Assembly (NCBI RefSeq): GCF_020360975.1
Contig: NW_025408670.1
Span: 3,224,001-3,288,000 of the forward strand
Direction of reading: 5' to 3'
Length of the DNA stretch: 64,000 nucleotides
Origin: Hirsutella rhossiliensis
Lineage: Eukaryota; Ascomycota; Sordariomycetes; Hypocreales; Ophiocordycipitaceae
The notes under the pieces are model-generated. The model saw only the letters and a list, made by a program, of their open reading frames with translations, made no database searches and was not told the DNA's origin. A program made the translations under genes and the position numbers. This document shows, piece after piece, positions 31,817 through 43,525 of this stretch; positions within the stretch are counted from its first letter, which is position 1; the number at the start of each line of letters is the position of its first letter.

Positions 31817-34800
31817 TGTCACAGGTCCCGGGGCCGGCTGACCGGTCATCCGGTAATCGGATTACCGCCCCGCCCCACGCAAAACCATGTCGTTTTCGAA
31901 GGCCCGGCCCTGCGGGGCTGGCGTTTTCTTAGTCGGATTACCGCCATCGGACGGCAAAATCGAAGGTCCACGCCCGCGGGGCCTGCGCGAGACCTTCGAT
32001 TTCGGTCTCGCTCACGCGCGTTGCGCTCCACCTCCCTCCTCCCACCTCCTCCTCCACCTCCTCCATTGCCACCGTCGCGACGGCGACCGCCTGCACCATG
32101 TCGAACGCGATAGAGGATCCCCGGGTCAGGGCGGCCATTGAGCACTACCTGTTAGATCTGGAGAACACCCAGCCGAAGAATACGAAGCGAAATTATCGTC
32201 CCAAGCAGGAAGAATGGAAGGCAAGCCCGCATGCGCGCCCTGCAATCTTCATGTAGATCCATGCATTGACCGCCTCACAGGAGTGGTGTCAAGCCAACTG
32301 GCCTGCGATCCCGGACGTTTGGCCGGCCTCGGTACCACAGGGCCAACAGCTACCGGGAGACCTGGTCGATGAAGGAAAGCTCTTGCTCTTCATGAAGGAG
32401 GTAGTGGCATCACGTCCTCCAAAGAAAGGAAAGAGGGTCGCCGATGAAAGAAAACGACACCTCGAGGCTCAGGAAGCCAAGAGGGCCGTGAAAAGACGCA
32501 GAGCACCATCAGGTAACAGATGTTGATCACGGGATGTGGTCGTCGGACTGAGCCAGCCCATCATACTAACACCCAGCTTCCCCCAGCAGATACCATCGTT
32601 GTAGGCGGCGGAGGTAGCGAATACGAGTCAGACTCCGACTTGGAGTTGTATGAGTCCACGCTCAAACTACAGTATAATACTGTACGGGGCTACGTCTCGG
32701 CCATACAGAAGCTTTACGACGAGCAGAAGAGCCGGGAGTCAATCCTGCGGCCCGGCCACAGGAGTGGCACTGAAGGCGCTCAAACGCAGCATTCTTGCAA
32801 CGACTTGGAGCCGGAAGAGGAAGGAATACATGGACAGGGAGTTGGAACTCTGAGAGATGTGTATGCGCCGGCGCAGATACCCGACCACACCAACGTGGCA
32901 TGGTCCGAGAGAGAGATCGCCTGCGCCCTGAGGACGCAGGTGGACTTTCTGCTCGGGAACCACATGCTGCTGCGGTCCGGCAACCGCCTGCCGATGGAGT
33001 TGGCAGACTGCTTTCCCCTGGACTTACCCAACGAGGGCTTCAAGGCCCAGGGGTATACCACAAAGGCGCTGGTTGTCGTGATGAACTGTGGGAAGACCAA
33101 CCAGCACGGCCGCATGGAGTATGGATCTGCTTTGCGGCATCGAGATCCGCGATCTTGTCTCATCGGCGCCCTCGCGTTCTGGCTTTTCTGGCGCTGGCAG
33201 GTAGAAAAGGCGGAAAGGTTTCCCGTCTTCCAAAGAAGCGAAGACTGGTATGAAACGAAGGTGCTCCGCCGATCGGCGAAGGAGCCTCAAGGTAAGCGTG
33301 ATGGCATTCACCGGAATCCCATAACTCAGAGGGTGCATCGACCCTTTCACTCACCGAATATACAGCTCCGTTGTCGGGCCAGACTGCCCGAGAATGGACG
33401 TCCAGGTTCTACAAGAAGGCCGGCATCAAGGTCTCCAAGGTCAGCCACGCGCCTAGAGTGGCGGCGACGCAAAACGCCGACATGGCCGGAGTGGATGAAG
33501 GCCAGGCATGTCATCTGCCCTAGGCAAGCCGCCAACCCCCTGGCCTGGGCTGACCCGAACTATACAGATCCGCCGAGCCGGTCGTTGGAATAACGGAGAC
33601 CAAATGACCGGCTGCTATCTGACTTCCTGCCTTTCGAATTCATGAGGGCCGTGGCCGACTTTGACCCTGAATGGTCGGGGTCTTATTTCGTGCCCGGGCC
33701 ACCGTGAGGCCGCCTGTGGTGCTACTCGTGCAGGTCTGGCCTCAACTCGACAAATGGAAAGAGGCCCACAGTAGCCCTTTCTCAGATCTGGGGTGGAGCA
33801 GAACATGGCCGCCGGCGCCTTCTTGGAACTCCTGGAGTGGCTTCGAGAGGTGCTCCTGCAGGACGCTGTCTTCCTTCGCGAGTCCTACCCCGACCATCCT
33901 ATCTTTCAGGATCCGGTCTTCTCTTGCCCCGAGTTTGAAGCGTTCGCCAGCAAAGTTCAAGACACATGCACACGGGACCACGAAGACAGCCATACCACGG
34001 TCATTCAAAAGCGATCCCGGTGGTTGCGGAGAAGCTGCGCACAGTACTGACTCAACAGGTCGCAGCCGAGCAGTTAGCTGAGCGAAGACATCTAGACCTT
34101 TTGGGGGCTTCTTACGAACTATGCACAAAGTTGGATGAGTTTGCGCAGGCCACCTACACCGTCACCTTCAGCCCCGGCCAAGGTGCTGCAGGTCAACATG
34201 CGGAGATCGCGGGAGCTCATCAACAGAGGCGCCGCGCTCCACGAGAGACGGTCCTCAGGTCCGAGATAGGCCCTTCGCAAGCGGGCGGTCCGACATACGC
34301 TCCGCTCTCTAGAGCAGCAGCAGGGAATGGTGCAAGCGGGCCAGGCAAGCCCCAGGGAAGAGCGCATGGCGAGCCGCCTGGGCCGCGCGAACCTCCGAGC
34401 TAAGCTCCCCGTTCTGTCAAATCTGTACAGGAGCTGCTGCGTCTCTGGCGGCAGGGCTGGGGCGAAATGCCTTCTGTGGATTCTCTTGAGCGAGACTGGG
34501 GTGCTCGATGGCGGCCATCTGCAGAGAAGAATTACTTTTCCACGCGCAAGATCATCGTCGATGAGGTTCGGAGGCGGGCCCAGTCGGACGGCTTAACTGA
34601 AGATATCGTGGCGAGGCAAATGGACGAAGAACGTGGACCCAGCTCTTTGGATAAGTTGTTCAAGGCCATCCGAAAGGACAGGCAAGGCGAAAAAGGGACA
34701 CAAACGTGCGTCGGGGCAATTCAACGTCGGTGGTAGCGAAAAGTCGATGGCGCAGTGATTTTGAACACCCGTCTGATAGAATGACGAGGACCTTGGCGGC

Positions 34801-35159
34801 GAAAGTGCCCCCAGGCCGTCAGGGGCTGCGTCGCTACAGTCAGCGGTAGTGGCCTGTAGACAGGGTATGCATCCGCTAAGCGCCGCTGTAGCTCCAGCGC
34901 GTCAAGGCTAGAAAATGCTTCAAATCACCGCAACCTCGCAACCGACAGGATGTAGGACCTTAGACAGGGTGCATTCTGATCGCACAAACGCAGGCTATCC
35001 AGTCGAACTGGTTTTGTCGTCGTCGGTCCCGGCTTTCGCGCTTTATGGCGCTCCGAAGATGACATCAACCCGGCAGAGGTGATGTCAAGGGCAAGCGGGT
35101 AATCGGCGGTAATCTGCGGGGTAATCCGCTGACCGCCCACCAAAGCCGGACCTGTGACA
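31817..35159 (+). mobile_element. Crypton-like (tyrosine recombinase) element with inverted 12-bp ends
   Basis: The left boundary reads TGTCACAGGTCC (31817-31828) and the right reads GGACCTGTGACA (35148-35159), an exact inverted pair. CGGATTACCGCC occurs twice near the left end (31858, 31934). Related inverted words lie near the right end (GGCGGTAATC at 35105 and GGGGTAATCC at 35118). The enclosed gene is a tyrosine recombinase with a GCR1_C-like tail, the content of fungal Cryptons. Classical Cryptons lack TIRs, so the boundaries are inference. No clear target duplication was found. Confidence 0.6.
32099..34735 (+). pseudogene. Crypton-type tyrosine recombinase, degraded
   Basis: Exons can be followed from ATG 32099 (MSNAIEDPRVRAAIEHYLLDL) through 32281-32513 and about 32590-33291 to 33366-33507. 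The recombinase core includes LRSGNRLPMELADCFPLDL (first catalytic Arg), GALAFWLFWRW, SHAPRVAATQNADMAG (the HxxR box), RRAGRW and GCYLTS with the candidate nucleophile Tyr near 33614. Two introns have GC rather than GT donors (after 32220 and after 33507). A one-base loss around 33635 breaks the frame after the Tyr, and further breaks follow. The tail (34467 onward, MPSVDSLERDWGARW...FSTRKIIVDEVRRR) matches a GCR1_C DNA-binding domain. The copy is probably inactive. Confidence 0.8.
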
Positions 35160-35654
35160 TCCACTTGATGTTGAAATGCGGCGGGGTGTACCTACGGTTG
35201 GGTGCGCTGACGTAAAGGAATCACGTAGCGGGGGCTTACCTAAGTAAGATAGGTACCTAGTAAACTCGAGTATCCTTGTACCTGTACTACGGAGTACTCC
35301 GTACGCACGGTCGGGTTGTCCACGTACAGTGCAGACAGTCAGTACTCGACTATGGTACCTAGCCGTAATGCTCATTCATGCTCTTCTTAGCTTGCATATA
35401 ATAATCATACTATATACCGACTGTCGCCATCGCAATACCACAACAACACGACAAACACCACGGTCAATAACAACCCTCCCCCTGCAGCCCAAGTCCTACC
35501 ACCAGCAACATAACGATTAAGCCCCAATTTTATATTATTGTAGCTATACACGTGTATGTTATGTGTGGGGACCAATAGGACTCCCTACTAAACAGGCCGG
35601 AAATAGATATCCGGGACCGTGCGTGACTGACTTCCTCTGCTGCATCGGTGCCTC

Positions 35655-35690
35655 CGGAAGCATCCTCGATGGGCATCGAGGATGCTTCCG
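35655..35690. repeat. Perfect 17-bp inverted repeat, 2-base loop
   Basis: Arms CGGAAGCATCCTCGATG (35655-35671) and its complement (35674-35690) are separated by GG. It lies between the Crypton-like and Harbinger elements and belongs to neither. Confidence 0.9.
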
Positions 35691-35853
35691 TCACTGGTAG
35701 GCGCCCCCGAAGGTGTTAAGCCCCCCGGTGGTTCCTACCCATTGGTCTTGTTGCGCACGCTCGCCCGTGACAACAACAGTCATTTGCGGTAATTACCATC
35801 TGTCCGAGTGCGCCCTCTACTTTGGCCTTGCGTGCATAATGTCACACGACTTA

Positions 35854-35892
35854 GGCCCTGATCCACAACGCCTTAAAAAAAATAAGGCGGAC
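35854..35892 (+). repeat. Harbinger left TIR
   Basis: 39 bp, an exact inverted copy of 45897-45935, preceded by the TTA duplication. Confidence 0.95.
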
Positions 35893-36078
35893 ATGCACCT
35901 CGGATAAAAGAGTAACTGCACCCCGATTAGTAGCGTTTTTCGGTGTAAATTAAAGAATTCGAACTCCTCCTCCCCTAGCTGCATGTCCACCCCTGTTTAT
36001 AATGTATCGAGCTAGTAGGGGCCGCGTAAATGCCTACAAAGGGGAAAGATGCCAAGGAAAAGGTCGAATTCTGCCGTG

Positions 36079-36133
36079 GGAGGCCTGGAATTATTTCAGG
36101 CGCGTGCGGCGCCTGAAATAATTCCAGGCCTCC
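36079..36133. repeat. Perfect 25-bp hairpin inside the Harbinger left arm
   Basis: Arms 36079-36103 and 36109-36133 are exact complements with a 5-base loop (GTGCG). The stem starts GGAGGCCTGGAATTATTTC. It lies about 190 bases inside the left TIR, upstream of the transposase frame. Confidence 0.93.
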
Positions 36134-36549
36134 TATGTCAATGTTTGAGGCGTTCGTCGGTCGGTCGGCCGGTACAGTCACAACGATGACTTCTTCGCTG
36201 CTAGGCGATTTCCACGGCCGCTTAGCCCTCGAAGATGAAGCTAACGATGCCCTAATAAGGCAAGCTATAGCTACGTTAGCTCTAGCATAGACTTTTGTAG
36301 CTAGTGGCTTTGTGGACGAGGAAGGCGGGGAGGGGGAAAATGAGGCTATCGTGGGTATCTCTCGAGCTTCCCCCCAGCTATCTCGGGCACACTGTCAATG
36401 GCTCCTTGCGGCACCAAACCTTATATTCAACGATCTCTTTCGTATGCTAAAAGCTGTCTTTTGCCGCCTCTATAGATGGCTCCGCCTTAATACTAGTATT
36501 AAGGCCTCGAGGCATTAGATAGTAGAGCAGAAGATACTAGTGTTCCTAT

Positions 36550-36735
36550 TATCACGGAGTAGGCAGAGGCGTGTGTGCAGGTGCCGTCCGTAGGATAATG
36601 TTAACAAGCTATATAGAGCTCTTCTATGCGCGGCTGGCCCGCCCCCATACTTACGGGATCCGGCCCTCCGCACGTGACTACACGGCTTGGGCCGCGGCCT
36701 AAGCCTATCACCCACAATAGTCAAAGACTCTTATA
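36550..36735 (-). repeat. Gypsy 3' LTR (left copy)
   Basis: 186 bp, starting TATCACGG and ending CTCTTATA on the plus strand. The outer TA...TA fits RIP-altered TG...CA ends. It is less RIP-altered than the right copy. Confidence 0.93.
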
Positions 36736-36799
36736 CAATGCCCTCCCTCGAGCGCGGCGCAGCGCTACCCTATTAACGGCTCCCGCATAATTAGGCCCG

Positions 36800-38200
36800 T
36801 GCCGCGGGCTCTTCCCCGCCCTTTCCCGTTAATAGGGCCGGCCCTACTAGCCCTATTGTCCCCGCGCCCGTTAGCCCGGGCAGCCGGGACCCGGCTCTAT
36901 ACTCGTCGGCCGGCTAGCCGTTTAAATAGGGGCGTAACCTATTATATGCGCCCCTAGGTAGCCGGCGGCTAGTCTAGACCTACGTAAGCCTTAGGTTGCC
37001 CGTCCCCTCTACCTTAGGCAGCATCCTCTACTAAGGGGTATATAAGGCGGCATCCCCCCCTTCCCCCTTCCCTTCCTTCTCTCCCTTCTTTAACCGTAGT
37101 AGTAGCATTAATAGGTAAGTTCCGCTCTACCCGGGGCGTTAGTCCGTTCCTAGCTATACGGGCCGCTCTATTAACGTGTGCTCGCAGTAGCAGCGGCAGT
37201 AGCAATAATAGCCCTAATAATAATAATAACTCTAACTAGTAAGTTCCGCGCCTTATAGAGCGGGAGGCCGTATTCCGTCGTGCTAACTTCCGCGATAGAT
37301 ATATCCGCCTCTCCCTCTCCCACCTCCTCCTTCTCGGAGCGTGCGGAGTCGTTCGTCGACGCCGTGCTAGCCGCGGCCGACGACGACTCCGCCGCTGCCG
37401 CCGCTCTTGCCCGCGCCGCTGCCACCGCTCCTACCGCCGCCGCCGCCGCCTCTGCTACGCTATTCGCTCTTACGTCGCCCCTTAGGGTAACGACGCCGTC
37501 CCCGCCGCCACCCGTGACGCCCGGCCCCTCGGCCCCCGCCTCCGTCTCCGCCACCCACGTAAGTCCGTAGTTAGGCAAGCGTAATAGACGTTGTCCGCTA
37601 ACCTCCTATAGCATAAGCGCTAAGTGTAGGCCGGCGCCGCCCGCTCGGCCCCCTATATACGTTGTGCGTCGCAGGAGCTCGACTGCTCCGACTAGGCCGG
37701 GCGCCGCCGCGGCGGCAGCTGCTACCAGTGCGCGCGAGCCGGCCGCGCCTATAAGGCGGCGCCTCCCGTCCTACTCGCTGCGGCGTTGGCTTAGAAGGCC
37801 GGCTCGTATAGGTAGGCGCGGGGGGCTGCTAAGAAGCGCCTTACCGCCGCCGCCGCCGCCTACCGTAACCTCCGCGCCCTCGAGCGATAGGGCCTTATGC
37901 CTAAGTAAGTCCTACTCCTTCGCTCCCTTATTTCCGCCTCTAACGCACCCGGCGCTAGGGACACTGCCTCCGTCGCCCTATCGGCGGTCCCTTAGCCGTG
38001 CCGCCTCCGCTCCCGCCGCTGCCCCTGCCGCCGCCGCTAGCCGCCGCCCCTCTACCCCCGGAGCCGCCGCCGCCGCCGACTAGCTTACGGGCTTAGAGGG
38101 CCGCCTTAGCGCCCTAGAGACCGCCGCCGCCGCTAATAAGAAGGAGGAGGCCGACGAGGACGACGATAACGAAGATAATAATAATAATAACGATAAGGAA
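36800..38200. other. GC-rich extra segment of the gypsy element
   Basis: About 1.4 kb between the integrase region and the 3' LTR with GCC/GCG-rich triplet tracts and an open frame on each strand (37171-37578 minus, 37664-38083 plus). Both frames are Ala/Pro/Arg low complexity. It could be a RIP-eroded accessory gene or a long untranslated region. I cannot tell. Confidence 0.4.
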
Positions 38201-41200
38201 TAGGCCCGGGTAGTCTAAGGGCTCCGCCTTATAATAAACGCTATTTTTATCTCCGCTTATACTATTACGCTTATATTGCCTATATTACCGTAACTGCCCC
38301 CTTTACTATACTTACTTTATAGTCTTAGCCCGGGCTACTATCGGTAGTCCGTTAGTCTATCGTTCTTATTTACCGTTCCGAATAAGGCTTTAAACTTATC
38401 GAGGGCTACGGTTCCTATAAACTTACGTACGGGTTCCTATATAGGGTCGAGATACCCGCGCTACTTAACGAGGACCTCTTAGCGTTTCCCCTTACCGACC
38501 TTTTTCTAGCGCGCGGCCTATATCTCTTCGACCTTAAACTCGTCCTCTCCCTCTACCTCGATTACGGGCGGTTAAGCGTCCGCTACTTCTTATCCGGGTA
38601 GCGGGTTAAAGGAGGCTCTACGAAGGAGGTCTACGTTAATCTTATTATAGACCCCTATTAGGAGACTATCGAGCTCTATAACTTACGGGCTAATAACCCT
38701 TTATACCGTAAACTTCGTATATAACTAGTTAAGCTTTTTCTTTAGCCGTGCCGACCTATAGTTACGGAGGTCTAGCTATACCTTATCTCCTACCGTAAAC
38801 CTATCTACTAGGGCCCTAGTCTTATTAGCGTGCCGCTCTTAATCTTACGCCGCGGCGGCTATCGCGGATTAGTAATAATCTATAGTCTCCTATAGCTTTC
38901 GTATAAACGCGGAGGCGCGGCCCTCTAGTAACGAATTACTATACTACTCTACTACTATATCTACGGTAAAGGGAACTAGTAAGGGTAGTTCGAAGCTATA
39001 CGTTGCAAAGAAAGGGGCTATCTTAATAGAGGTATATAGTCTACTATTTAACGTAAGTTAGGCTACGGGGAGCTAATAGTCCTAGTCTACTTAGTTACGG
39101 GCTACGACGGCCTATAGGTAAGCCTATACCTCTTAGTTAACCCTCTCGGGCCCTTTATCGGTCTATAAGTAATATACCGTGCTAAGTAGCTACGTAATCT
39201 AAAGTAGTTAGTATAGGTGCTACTAAAAGCGGCTAGTCTAATTCGATCCCCTATCGCTTATAATAGAGGCTAGCTAGCTATACGAGCGGGCCTAGTACTA
39301 TAGGAAGCGCTCTACGTAGGACTCTATATCTATAGACGGCATCGGCTTTAATACTATAGACTTACTAAGTCGGTCCTTAATTACCTATATATAGCGGTTG
39401 CCGCCCTTTATAAGTAGGAGGTCCGTTATAAAGTCTATCTATATATACGTATAGAACCGGTTAGGTACTAGAAGCTACTTAAGTAGCCCCTTAAGCTACG
39501 CCCTTTAAATCTTAGTACGGCCGTAGATATCGTAGTTACGGAGGAAGCGGCGAACGTAGTACTATAGGAGGGGCTAGTAGAAATCCCTCGCGAGGCCTAC
39601 TACTATGCCCTGCCTACCTAGGTGGCCTACGATACTAGAGTTATAGACGAGCTAGACTAGCTTCCCTCGGAGCTCGTTCCGTTCGTCTAGCTCCGGCGGT
39701 CTATCCTTCTCCCTAGCTTCTATAGTATACGGCGCGCCCGGCACTTATAGTCTCCCCCGCTAACGTAGGTGCCCCCGTAGGTCGATATAATAGTCGGCTA
39801 CTTATACCTTTAGCTTTAGCTTTAGATCGAGGCGTCGAGCGCCGGACTTAATAGCGCGGCGTACGCTCTCGTAGGTGCGGTCTAGAGACGATATCCTATC
39901 CTATAAGCGCTAAAGGACCTTATCTTAGAACACCCGCGCCGCACGCGCCCCTAGGCCGGTCTATCCCTCCTCGCCGGGCCGAGGCGAAGGTATAGGGGAA
40001 GGCTTATCTATTAGCGCCGCGCCTTCCTCTACTAAGGAAGCTCCTATATAAGTCTATAGCGCTTCTTACGGGATAAGCTATAGATCCTAGGCCTCGATAT
40101 CCGCTCCCGTCGGCTGGTCCTAATCCCTCCGGGAAAGCGTATCTAGGACTACGGAGTCCCGCCTTAGCCGGTACTTAATCGAGAAGTTAAAGCGTAAGAG
40201 ATACTCCGCCTAGCGGGCTTACCGCTCCGAGAGGTGCTAGCGAGTTATAAAGTACTCGAGGTTCCTATAGTCTATAAGAACCTCGAAGCTCTTATAGCTC
40301 CGGAGCTCCGCTTACTATTGCTCGAGGTAGCTAATAATCGCTAGTATCTCCTTATCGTAAATAGCGTAATTCTACTCCGCTAGGGTTAGCTTATAGGAGT
40401 AGAACGCTACCGGTTACTTCCGCCCGTCTACCTCCTAGGAGAGCGTTCCTCTAAGTGCCTAGCTACTATAGTCCGCTTTAACTAACGTAGACCGGTCGAA
40501 GTCCTACTAGAGTAGTACCGGGGCTTAAGAGAATAGGTCCTTAAGCGTACGGAACGCTCCTTCCTATATAGGCCCCTAGCGAAAGGCGGTCCGCTTCCCG
40601 GTAATCTTATTTAAAGGTATTATAATACGGGAGAAGCCCTTAATAAATATCCTATAATAGTTCGCGAACCTAAGGAAGCTCCGTACGCCTATCTACGTAG
40701 TTAGGGTAGCCTAGTCCTAAATCGCCTAGATCTTTATAGGATCCGCCTATATACCTACGCCGGCGTAGATAATAAAGCCTAGGTACTTAACCCTCTTAAC
40801 CCCGAATTCGCACTTATCCGGGTTAAGGTAGAGCCTATAAAGTTAGAGGCGCTCTAGGACCCTCCGTACTTTCTATATATAGTCCTCGTAGGAGCCGCTC
40901 GTATAGATAAGGATATTATCTATATATATAGAGGCGAACTCGTCAAGGAAGTCCCGAAGTACGTTATTAATATAACGCTAGAAGGTAGCAGGCGCTCTTA
41001 AGAGGCTAAAGGGCGTTATAAGCTACTTAAATAAGCCGTAGCGTATATAGAACGCCGTCTTCTACTTATTACCCTCCGAGATCTATACCTTATAGAACGC
41101 CTATTTTATATCTAGCTTTATAAACTACTTCGCCTTTAAAAGGTTACGGAGCGTATCTAAGATTAAGGGCAAGGGGTAGCGGTCCGGCCTCGTAATTACG

Positions 41201-43339
41201 TTTAGAGCCCTATAGTCGTAATAAAACCGTATCCCGCCCCTTAGTTTACGCACGAATAGGACTAGCGCTCCTACTTCGGAGCTACTTACTTAAATAAAAC
41301 CCTTATCTAGGAGGTCCCTTAGCGTCTTCTTTAGCACTAGTAGTTCCGCGTATAATATACTATATAGCGGTCTAAACGGTATAGGCAGTTCCTGCCCCTT
41401 TTTATCGGTGCGGAGTACGATCTTATAGTCTACCCCCGGCTTATACGGGTTAAGCTTATCCGCTTCCTAGGACTCGAATAGCGGTAGGAGGTCGTAAAAG
41501 CGCTCCGGTATCTACTACTATAGCTTAGAGGGCGACTTTAGCTTCTTCGCCCGGAGGGCCTTATCGATGTCCGCTAGGCTAACTACGTAGACCGCTACGT
41601 TAGCCGCTGCCCGGCCTTCCTCCCGCTCTAACCGTCGCACGGTTCCTATAAAGATAGAGGCAAGGACTTCTTATACCGAGTATAAAGCTTATACGCCTAG
41701 TCCTACGCCTACGGAACCGTCGTTATAGCGGACCTACTATTATATAGGCCTAAACTATAGCTTCTTTTAGTATAGAACCGAGTATAACTCCATATATAAT
41801 AACTAGGGTTTCCCGAGGATTAAGGGAAACTTTAGTTAGGGGATTATATAGGCTACGATAAGCTTACGGTAACCGTCGACCTCTATAGCTAGCCACGTAA
41901 TACCCCTAATTACCGTACCCTCTATCGCGCCTAAGGCGCCCTTTACTCGCCTTAGGGCGATCTTTTCTACCGGCACTTATATCTCTTATATAAGCGCCTC
42001 GTTAACTACGGCGTAGCACTAATAGCCCTCGTCTATAAAGGCGGCGACGGGCAAAGAGTTATTAACTATAACCTATATTAAAGTAAGCTCCTCTTTTATA
42101 TAGGCGGATAATTCCTCCTTCTCCTTTGCTAGTGCTAGTAATTAGGGCTCTAAAGCCTGTCTTTGCTCCGGAGCTACTCTTTTTCCTCTAGGCCTAAGGG
42201 AGCGGAGTCCTCTTCGTCGTCTAAGGCAAGGAGCGGTTCTATCTTCGCTACTCGAACTACTATAGGCCGCTTAGCTAAAAGGAAGGGGCATTTTAATATA
42301 AAGTATATAGACGCGCCGCAACGTAGGCAGCGGCCGTTAGCCTTCTTTTTCCCGATTTCCTCGCTCGTTACCTACTTTGCCCGCTGCTTAGAGAGCGGGA
42401 TAGTATAGGGGATATTCGAAGATAACTTCCTACCGCGTTTAGCTCGGTCCGTACGGGTAGCCGATATTAGGGTATCTCCGTTAGTATCGATAGTCGGCTA
42501 TTCCTCTTATAGAGGGGCGGTAATCCCGTTACCGCTATACGGCGTACGCTTACGAAGCTTCTAGAAACGCGGCGTCTACTCGTAGCCCTATGCTACCTTT
42601 ATTAACCGGCTTACGTACTCGCCGTAGTTAGTAGGTATAATTATAGGGATAAGTAGCTCTAGTAAGGCCGGCGTAATCGAGTTCCGTAACTATATAAGCT
42701 TCGCGCTATCTTCCTATACCGTGGTTCCCGCTGCTCGTAAGAGCGTCTTTTCGAAGTCGGGGAGGAATTCGCTAAAGGTCTACCTGTCCCTCTACTTAAG
42801 GGTCCGTAGCCTATCCTACGCCTTCTCCCGCTCCTATACGTTGCCGAACGTATATATAAGGTATTAGAAGAAGTCTTATAGGTCGCGTCTACCTCTAGGG
42901 CCGCCCTTATCCTAGAATCCGGAGATCCGCCGTATCTAGGGCTCCGGCAGCGTATAGAGGAGCGAATACCACGCTATATTACGACAGCCGTTTAGGCCCT
43001 ATTTCTCGTCTATTATAAACTTCGTCTATAGCCGGCTAAGGAAGAAGTAGAAGGACTTAGGCTTGCCGTCCTAAGTCGGCTAGGGAAGCGGCTTCCGTAT
43101 CGGTAGTGCCGCCGCCGCAACCGGTGTTGCTAAGGTCGTAGGGGTTAACGCTGGTCTCGTAGACGGCTCCCTTAGTATAGCGAGAACCTCGTTCTTCTCG
43201 CTAGCCGTCGCGCTTCTAATCGCTTCTAGGATAGCTGCAATACTTCCTATCCGCCCGGGGGGTAGCGGGGTGCTCCCTTAGGGAAGCGGCACCCTTTCCG
43301 GGGAGACATCTATTAAATCTATTAGTTAATAGCTTATAC

Positions 43340-43525
43340 TATCACGGAGTAGGCAGAGGCGTATGCGTAGGTGCTGTCCGTAGGATGATGTTAATAAGCT
43401 ATGCAGAGCTCTTCTATGCGCGGCTAGCCCGCCCCTATACTTACGGGATCCGGCCCTCTGCACGTGACTATACGGCTTAGGCCGCGGCCTAAGCCTATCA
43501 CCTATAATAGTTAAAGACTCTTATA
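43340..43525 (-). repeat. Gypsy 5' LTR (right copy)
   Basis: 186 bp aligned without gaps to the left copy. Every difference I see between the two LTRs is a C/T or G/A transition. Confidence 0.93.

Larger units (their letters stand above)
36550..43525 (-). mobile_element. Ty3/gypsy LTR retrotransposon, saturated with RIP
   Basis: 186-bp LTRs at 36550-36735 and 43340-43525, with the 5-bp duplication CCTAT at 36545-36549 and 43526-43530. The element lies on the minus strand. Its 5' LTR is the right one. A zinc knuckle (CLRCGASIYF...C) lies near 42310 and a gag-like region extends to about 43300. The reverse transcriptase (APATF, INNVLRDFLDEF, YIDNILIYTSG, LNPDKCEFG, VKYLGFII) lies around 40600-41000. 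RNase H and integrase would lie in 38450-40500. CpA and TpG are almost absent from the interior while CpG is frequent. No open reading frame survives. Confidence 0.95.

Noticed and set aside
37171..38083. Open frames with Ala/Pro-rich products on both strands
   Set aside because: They lie inside the RIP-saturated gypsy element. GC-rich triplets avoid stops, and no domain is seen.
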